Assembly: GCA_031549905.1 (NCBI GenBank)
Contig: JAVBPC010000024.1
Location: 1-64,000, forward strand
Origin: Avichristensenella sp031549905
GTDB taxonomy: Bacteria; Bacillota; Clostridia; Christensenellales; Aristaeellaceae
Direction of reading: 5' to 3'
DNA length: 64,000 nt
Positions 59,429-64,000 of this stretch are shown piece after piece. The stretch's first letter is position 1. Each line of letters opens with the position of its first letter. A program made the position numbers and the translations under genes. The notes beneath the pieces were generated by a model, which was not told where the DNA came from, did not search any database, and saw only the letters and a program-made list of their open reading frames with translations.

Positions 59429-60769
59429 ATGGAAAAGAAACCTCCCCGAGAGATGACCGGGGCTGAGCTGCAATCAATGCTCAAATCCAACATCAACCTG
59501 AAAAGCCTTGGCGGCATGAAATGCGATGAACTCAGCCTGCCGCCGGAGGATTTGCAATGGTGGCGCGACGCCAAGGTCGGCATGTTCATCCACTGGGGGC
59601 TGTACTCCATCCTTGGGCGCGGCGAGTGGGTGCGCTTCAAGGAAAGCATTCCGAAGGATGAATACGAGGCGCTGGCGGGTGAATTCGACCCTCAGGACTT
59701 TCAGATGGAAGAGCTAGTGTCCCTTGCGCAAGATTTTGGCGCGAAATACATGGTGATGGTGGCAAAACACCACGACGGGTTTGCGCTGTGGAACAGCCCC
59801 GCCGCGTATGAGGGCTTCACCAGCTGGAACACCGCATCGCACAGAGATTTCGTGCGCGAATACACCGATGCGTGCCGCAAAGCGGGCATGCGCGTGGGCC
59901 TGTATTATTCGCCGATGGACTGGCGCTTTCCCGGCTACTTTGACCCTACCGGCCTTGCCGATAACGCCCAGCTGATGAAGGACCAGTGCTACGGCCAGGT
60001 GCGGGAGCTGACGCACAACTACGGCCCCATCGATATCCTGTGGTACGATGGCGGCTGGCTGGCGCACAAGGGCAGCGACACCTCCAGCGCATGGTTTTGG
60101 GAGCCGGTAAAGCTCAACAAGCTGGCGCGGGGCGGCAGCCCCAAGGCGCTGATCAATCCCCGATCCGGCTGGGAAGGCGATTTTTACTGCGATGAGGGCA
60201 GCCACGAGATCACCGGGGGCATCCTGCCGGTGCCGTGGGAAAAGAACATGTGCGTGTGCAGCGGCTGCTCCTGGGGCTGGATGGCGGATGACCCCGTTTC
60301 CGAATTTGACTGGCTGATCCGGATGCTGGTGAATGTCATCTGCCGCGACGGCAACTGGCTGCTGAATGTAGGGCCGGATAGAAACGGCAAGCTTTCGCCC
60401 GAAGTGACGGGCCGCATGCGGGAAATTGGCGCGTGGCTTTCACAGTACGGCGAAAGCGTGTACGGCACACGCGGCGGCCCGGTGGCGCCTGTGGATACCG
60501 TATACGGCACCACCTGCCGGGGCAATACGTTATACTTACATATCTTAAATAGAAATGCATTTGACGCCCTGCCGCTTGCGGATTACAAAGTCACCGCCTG
60601 CCGTGTGCTGGGCGGCGAAGCGTGCAGGTTTGCACAGGATGATAACCGCGTGCGCATCACACTGCCGGAAAACCTGCCGGCCGCGCCCGATACCATCATT
60701 GCCCTGACGCTTGATCGCCCCGTCATCCGGCCCGAAGCAGAGCGCATCCACTTCACCGGCAAAGCGTAA
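59429..60769 (+). CDS. GH29 alpha-L-fucosidase
   Basis: 446 residues, cytoplasmic. Motifs of GH29: WWRDAKVGMFIHWGLYSILG, MVAKHHDGFALWNS, GLYYSPMDW and nucleophile Asp207 in ILWYDGGW, then NWLLNVGPDRNGKL. The enzyme retains configuration and prefers alpha-1,3/1,4- or aryl-fucosides, so it complements the GH95 enzyme encoded on the other arm of the locus. AAAGGAGAA precedes the ATG; 24 bases separate it from the upstream gene. Confidence 0.93.
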   Translation: MEKKPPREMTGAELQSMLKSNINLKSLGGMKCDELSLPPEDLQWWRDAKVGMFIHWGLYSILGRGEWVRFKESIPKDEYEALAGEFDPQDFQMEELVSLAQDFGAKYMVMVAKHHDGFALWNSPAAYEGFTSWNTASHRDFVREYTDACRKAGMRVGLYYSPMDWRFPGYFDPTGLADNAQLMKDQCYGQVRELTHNYGPIDILWYDGGWLAHKGSDTSSAWFWEPVKLNKLARGGSPKALINPRSGWEGDFYCDEGSHEITGGILPVPWEKNMCVCSGCSWGWMADDPVSEFDWLIRMLVNVICRDGNWLLNVGPDRNGKLSPEVTGRMREIGAWLSQYGESVYGTRGGPVAPVDTVYGTTCRGNTLYLHILNRNAFDALPLADYKVTACRVLGGEACRFAQDDNRVRITLPENLPAAPDTIIALTLDRPVIRPEAERIHFTGKA

Positions 60770-60786
60770 CAGACAAGGAGGCCCCC

Positions 60787-62805
60787 ATGCATTACGGCGT
60801 ATCCTACTACCCGGAGCACAAAACGCCCGAGGAGCTTCAGCATGATCTAGCACTGTTGATAGAATCCGGCATCAACACGGTGCGCATGGGCGAGTTCGCC
60901 TGGTGCCGGTTTGAGCCGCGCCCCGGCGAATACCATTTCGAATGGCTTGACCCCGTGGTGGAGGCGCTGGGAAGCGCGGGCATCCGCACCATCATCTGCA
61001 CGCCCACCGCGTGCCCGCCCGCGTGGCTGGTGGAGCTGCACCCTGATCTTTTGTACATGGATGGCCGCGGCGTGCGCCGTCCCTTCGGCGGCAGGCGGCA
61101 CTATTGCTACAATAATGAGGCGTACCGCACGTACAGCGCCAAAATCACCGAGCAAATCGCCATCCATTACGGGCAAAACCCGTACGTTGCTGGGTTCCAG
61201 ATCGACAACGAACCTGCGCAGGAGGGCACGGGCCGCTGCTGCTGCCCGGTGTGCACGGAGGCGTTCCGCGCGTGGGTGAAAGAGAAATACGGCACCATCG
61301 CCGAATACAACCGCCGCAGCGGCGCGGTGTTCTGGTCCGGCGAATACGACAGCTTCGGCCAAATCCTGCCGCCGGTGAACCAGATCGAGCCGGGCGCGCA
61401 GCCCGCCATCCGCGCGCACTACGAAAACCCTACGCTGCGCATGGATTTTGAGCACTTCTCGTCCGATAGCCAGATCGCGTACCAGGATATCCAGTCCCGC
61501 ATTCTGAAGGCGCACACCGGCATGCCGGTCACCACCAACGCCACCGGCCTTGCCACAAACAGCATTGATTACTACAAGAGCACGCATGACCTGGATGTGT
61601 ACGCGTTTGACTTCTACCCCGGCCTTCGCGATGCGCGGGTGGATGCCTTCCCCTATGCGTTCGCGCGCGGCGTCAAGGGCGGCCTGCCCTTCTGGGTGCT
61701 GGAATTTGTCTCCGGCGGCGGGCACCGGCTCAGCGGCTCCGGCCGCATGCAGCCAAACCCCGGCGCGCTCCGGCAGGCGGTGATTCATTCGCTGGCGCAC
61801 GGCGCGGAAATGATGCTGCATTTCCAGTTCCGCACATTCCCATTCGGCGCGGAGCAACTCAACTACGCCATCGTGGATATGGACGGCATCCCCCGCCGCC
61901 GCTACCGCGAAATGTGCGACACCGCCGCGCTGCTGAAGCGCCTTGCGCCCTATGAAAACGCCGCATTCCCCCGCGAGGCGGCCATCCTTGTGAACTATGA
62001 AAGCCACTGGGCGCTGCGCATCAAGCCGGTCAACGACCCGCTGTTTTCCTACATGGATTTTTGCGGGCAGATGCACAGGGCGCTGGCGGAATGCGGCGTG
62101 ACGGCGGATGTGCTGTCGCCTGAGATGGACTTTTCCGGATACAAGTTGGTCGTGCTGCCTGCATCCATCGTGCTGGATGCCGCGCTTCGGGCGAAGCTGA
62201 CGGCGTTTGTTGAAAGCGGTGGCGTGCTGCTTGGCACATTCCTGACCAGCGTGAAGAATATGGACAATGTAGGCTACACCGAGCCGCTGCCTGCGGGCCT
62301 GGACAACCTGTTCGGCGTAACCGTGCAGGAGGTGGAGCCGGTATTCGCCGCAAACGGCACAGATGTGCACATGGCGCTGCCCGGCGTGGACCTGTCTACG
62401 CACGACCTGTACTGGAGCGAACTGCTGGGCGGCACGGCCGAAATGGTGGGCCGCTATGCCGGCGGGTATAAAGCGGGCTGCGGCATGCTTTCCAGAAATC
62501 TGGTGGGCAAGGGCAGCGCGTGGTACCTGGGGTGCGGCCTGCCGATGGATGCGCTGACCGCGCTGCTTGGCGCGCTGGCGGACGGTGCCGGCGTTCACCG
62601 CGCGCCGTTTACCGCCTGTGAAACGGTGGAGGTGGTCACCCGTGTGCACGAAGGCACGCCGATATACTACCTATTCAACTTTTGCAGCCGGGAAGCGCTT
62701 ATGCCCTGCGCACGGCCAGTGAAAGATGCGCTGACCGGTGAAACATACTCTGATACGCTCCCCATCGCGCCGCACGGCTTCCGGCTTGTGCACGCGGATG
62801 GCTGA
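60787..62805 (+). CDS. GH42 beta-galactosidase
   Basis: 672 residues, no signal peptide. GH42 signature: YYPEHKTPEELQHDLALL, VRMGEFAWCRFEPRPGEYHF, acid/base Glu142 in GFQIDNEPA and nucleophile Glu306 in WVLEFVSGG. A CxC...CxxC cluster after Glu142 (RCCCPVCTEAF) fits the zinc-knot loop of the family. The trimerisation and C-terminal beta domains are complete. It removes beta-linked galactose from oligosaccharides. The start lies 17 bases after GH29 with AAGGAGG. Confidence 0.93.
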   Translation: MHYGVSYYPEHKTPEELQHDLALLIESGINTVRMGEFAWCRFEPRPGEYHFEWLDPVVEALGSAGIRTIICTPTACPPAWLVELHPDLLYMDGRGVRRPFGGRRHYCYNNEAYRTYSAKITEQIAIHYGQNPYVAGFQIDNEPAQEGTGRCCCPVCTEAFRAWVKEKYGTIAEYNRRSGAVFWSGEYDSFGQILPPVNQIEPGAQPAIRAHYENPTLRMDFEHFSSDSQIAYQDIQSRILKAHTGMPVTTNATGLATNSIDYYKSTHDLDVYAFDFYPGLRDARVDAFPYAFARGVKGGLPFWVLEFVSGGGHRLSGSGRMQPNPGALRQAVIHSLAHGAEMMLHFQFRTFPFGAEQLNYAIVDMDGIPRRRYREMCDTAALLKRLAPYENAAFPREAAILVNYESHWALRIKPVNDPLFSYMDFCGQMHRALAECGVTADVLSPEMDFSGYKLVVLPASIVLDAALRAKLTAFVESGGVLLGTFLTSVKNMDNVGYTEPLPAGLDNLFGVTVQEVEPVFAANGTDVHMALPGVDLSTHDLYWSELLGGTAEMVGRYAGGYKAGCGMLSRNLVGKGSAWYLGCGLPMDALTALLGALADGAGVHRAPFTACETVEVVTRVHEGTPIYYLFNFCSREALMPCARPVKDALTGETYSDTLPIAPHGFRLVHADG

Positions 62806-62820
62806 CGAAAGGCAATCATC

Positions 62821-64000
62821 ATGAAAGATTTCAGCTGGAATGGTTCCATTTTGCGCGTGATTTGCGGCGGCGGCGCGGCGGACAGCGCGTATGTGCAAAA
62901 CCCGGACACGTACCCGCTGCTGCGCATGACGAAAAGCGAAGTCGTGCGTTTCATGGCCGGTGAGAGGCCGCTGCTTGCGCAGACCGGGTTCACTTTGGCC
63001 CCGCGCGAGCTGTGCATCCTGGATGCGGCTAAATCCAGCTTCCGGCTGGAGCGCACAGTGGACGGCGAGCGCGCCATCCTGGAAAAGGCGGAAGCCGTTA
63101 AAACCGGCGAAACCTTCACCGGGGAGCTGCGCTTCACCGCGGAAAAAGATGAAGTGCTGTACGGCCTGGGACAGCACGAGCGCGGCGTGCTCAATCACCG
63201 GCTGGATACGGAATACCTGTATCAAAACAACATGAAAATTCCGATGCCGGTGCTGCTATCCAGCAAGGGATACGGCCTGCTGTTTGACATGGGCTGCCCG
63301 ATGATCTACCGGGCGGATGAATCGGGCTTCGCGCTGCAATTTGAGGCGTCGGACGCGCCAAGCTATTTCCTGTTCACGGCGGACACGATGGATGGCCAGC
63401 TTCGGTGCCTGCACCGGCTGCTGGGCACGGCTCCGCTGCTGCCCCGCTGGGCGTTTGGGTACATCCAGTCGCGGGAGCGCTACAAAACGCAGCAGGAAAT
63501 ACTGGATATTGCCTTAAGGTTCAAGGCGCTCAGTATCCCGCTGTCGTGCATCGTGCTGGACTGGCTTTCCTGGGAGGAGGGTAAATGGGGCAACAAAATC
63601 GTGGACAAGGCCCGCTTCCCCGATATGAAGGCGATGATCGACCAGCTACACGCGCAGGATGTCGCTTTCATGATCTCCATCTGGCCCAACATCAACAGGA
63701 AGGGCGCGGACCATGACGAGATGATGGCCGCCGGCAAGCTGCTGGCGAACCTGAACACCTATAACGCATTCGATGATGACGCGCGTGCGCTGTATTGGCG
63801 GCAGATGATGCGCGATCTGGTGCCCGCCGGCACCGATGCCTGGTGGTGCGATTCCACCGAGCCGTTCACCCCGGACTGGAACGGCGCCGTGAAAAAGCCG
63901 GAAGCCGAGCGGTATGACCTGAGCGTTACGCAGGCCACGCAGTACATGGATGCCCGCACCGCGAACGACTTTGCGCTGCGCCATGCGCAGGGCATCTACG
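62821..64000 (+). CDS. GH31 alpha-xylosidase/alpha-glucosidase family, 3' end outside window
   Basis: 393 codons are visible from ATG 62821 to the window end. After an N-terminal beta domain with LYGLGQHERGVLNHR, the barrel shows PRWAFGYIQSRERYKTQQEI, IVLDWLSWEEGKWG and catalytic nucleophile Asp344 in WWCDSTEPF. The GYxQSRxRY and WxxD...EP pattern resembles the alpha-xylosidase branch of GH31, which in this setting would release xylose from xyloglucan oligosaccharides; alpha-glucosidase or sulfoquinovosidase branches cannot be excluded without the rest. RBS AAAGG upstream; 15 bases after GH42. Confidence 0.9.
   Translation, partial: MKDFSWNGSILRVICGGGAADSAYVQNPDTYPLLRMTKSEVVRFMAGERPLLAQTGFTLAPRELCILDAAKSSFRLERTVDGERAILEKAEAVKTGETFTGELRFTAEKDEVLYGLGQHERGVLNHRLDTEYLYQNNMKIPMPVLLSSKGYGLLFDMGCPMIYRADESGFALQFEASDAPSYFLFTADTMDGQLRCLHRLLGTAPLLPRWAFGYIQSRERYKTQQEILDIALRFKALSIPLSCIVLDWLSWEEGKWGNKIVDKARFPDMKAMIDQLHAQDVAFMISIWPNINRKGADHDEMMAAGKLLANLNTYNAFDDDARALYWRQMMRDLVPAGTDAWWCDSTEPFTPDWNGAVKKPEAERYDLSVTQATQYMDARTANDFALRHAQGIY

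Noticed and set aside
60847..62649. 600-codon minus-strand frame
   Set aside because: Antisense to GH42, whose catalytic residues are intact; no ribosome site.

Overview
The window looks like chromosome from a moderately GC-rich member of the Bacillota (Clostridia-like, probably a gut or rumen polysaccharide user). Reasons: strong AGGAGG-type ribosome binding sites, frequent GTG/TTG starts, many ATGA stop/start overlaps, a GlpA-like/FAD/DUF1667 oxidoreductase triad, part of a class III fructose-bisphosphatase, SorC and YesN-type regulators, BspA-like leucine-rich repeats, YD repeats and a large set of glycoside hydrolases. This is inference; no rRNA or marker gene is present.

Layout. 1-6.3 kb (minus strand): glycerol-1-phosphate dehydrogenase (cut by the window edge), a secreted LRR/SH3 protein, a PstS-like binding protein with a TTG start, a ceramidase-like hydrolase, then two gene remnants. 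At 6.35 kb there is an intact tRNA-Thr(GGT) with promoter and terminator. 6.5-28.3 kb is an aldarate (galactarate/glucarate) catabolic island. A LysR-type gene diverges from an FAD oxidoreductase operon that ends in garD. A sigma-54 activator, an exported mannonate-dehydratase-like protein and tctC follow on the minus strand. Divergently, a roughly 10-kb operon carries tctB, tctA, rpoN itself, a LarA-like gene, a DapA-family lyase, an AEC transporter, garR, garK and gudD. Two divergent -24/-12 promoters flank palindromic GTTTCA...TGAAAC sites; the same palindrome overlaps the activator's own promoter.

28.4-37.6 kb (minus strand) is a second sugar operon: class I aldolase, GH127-like arabinofuranosidase, two ABC permeases and a binding protein, SorC regulator, DhaL, DhaK and a histidine phosphatase. 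Upstream of it lies a 3'-tRNA-Thr-like fragment with a terminator, matching the intact tRNA 31 kb away. 37.8-45.0 kb is one giant secreted YD-repeat/RHS-like protein without a recognisable toxin end. 45.3-47.4 kb holds a peptidoglycan-binding lipoprotein, a 160-bp palindromic element (second copy at 16.8 kb) and a decayed kdp locus.

47.5-64 kb is a cytoplasmic glycan-degradation locus: GH95, GH106-like, a nucleoside-hydrolase-like protein, an AraC-type response regulator, a URO-D-like protein, an unassigned 900-residue hydrolase, GH29, GH42 and a GH31 cut by the window end. Fucosidases, beta-galactosidase and a GH31 enzyme would together strip Fuc-Gal-Xyl side chains, so fucosylated xyloglucan oligosaccharides are a plausible substrate.

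Working model for the island: aldarates enter through TctABC; GarD and GudD dehydrate galactarate and glucarate to 5-keto-4-deoxyglucarate; the DapA-family lyase replaces GarL to give pyruvate and tartronate semialdehyde; GarR and GarK convert the latter to glycerate and phosphoglycerate. Control is by a PrpR-type activator with a sigma-54 encoded inside the operon it serves.
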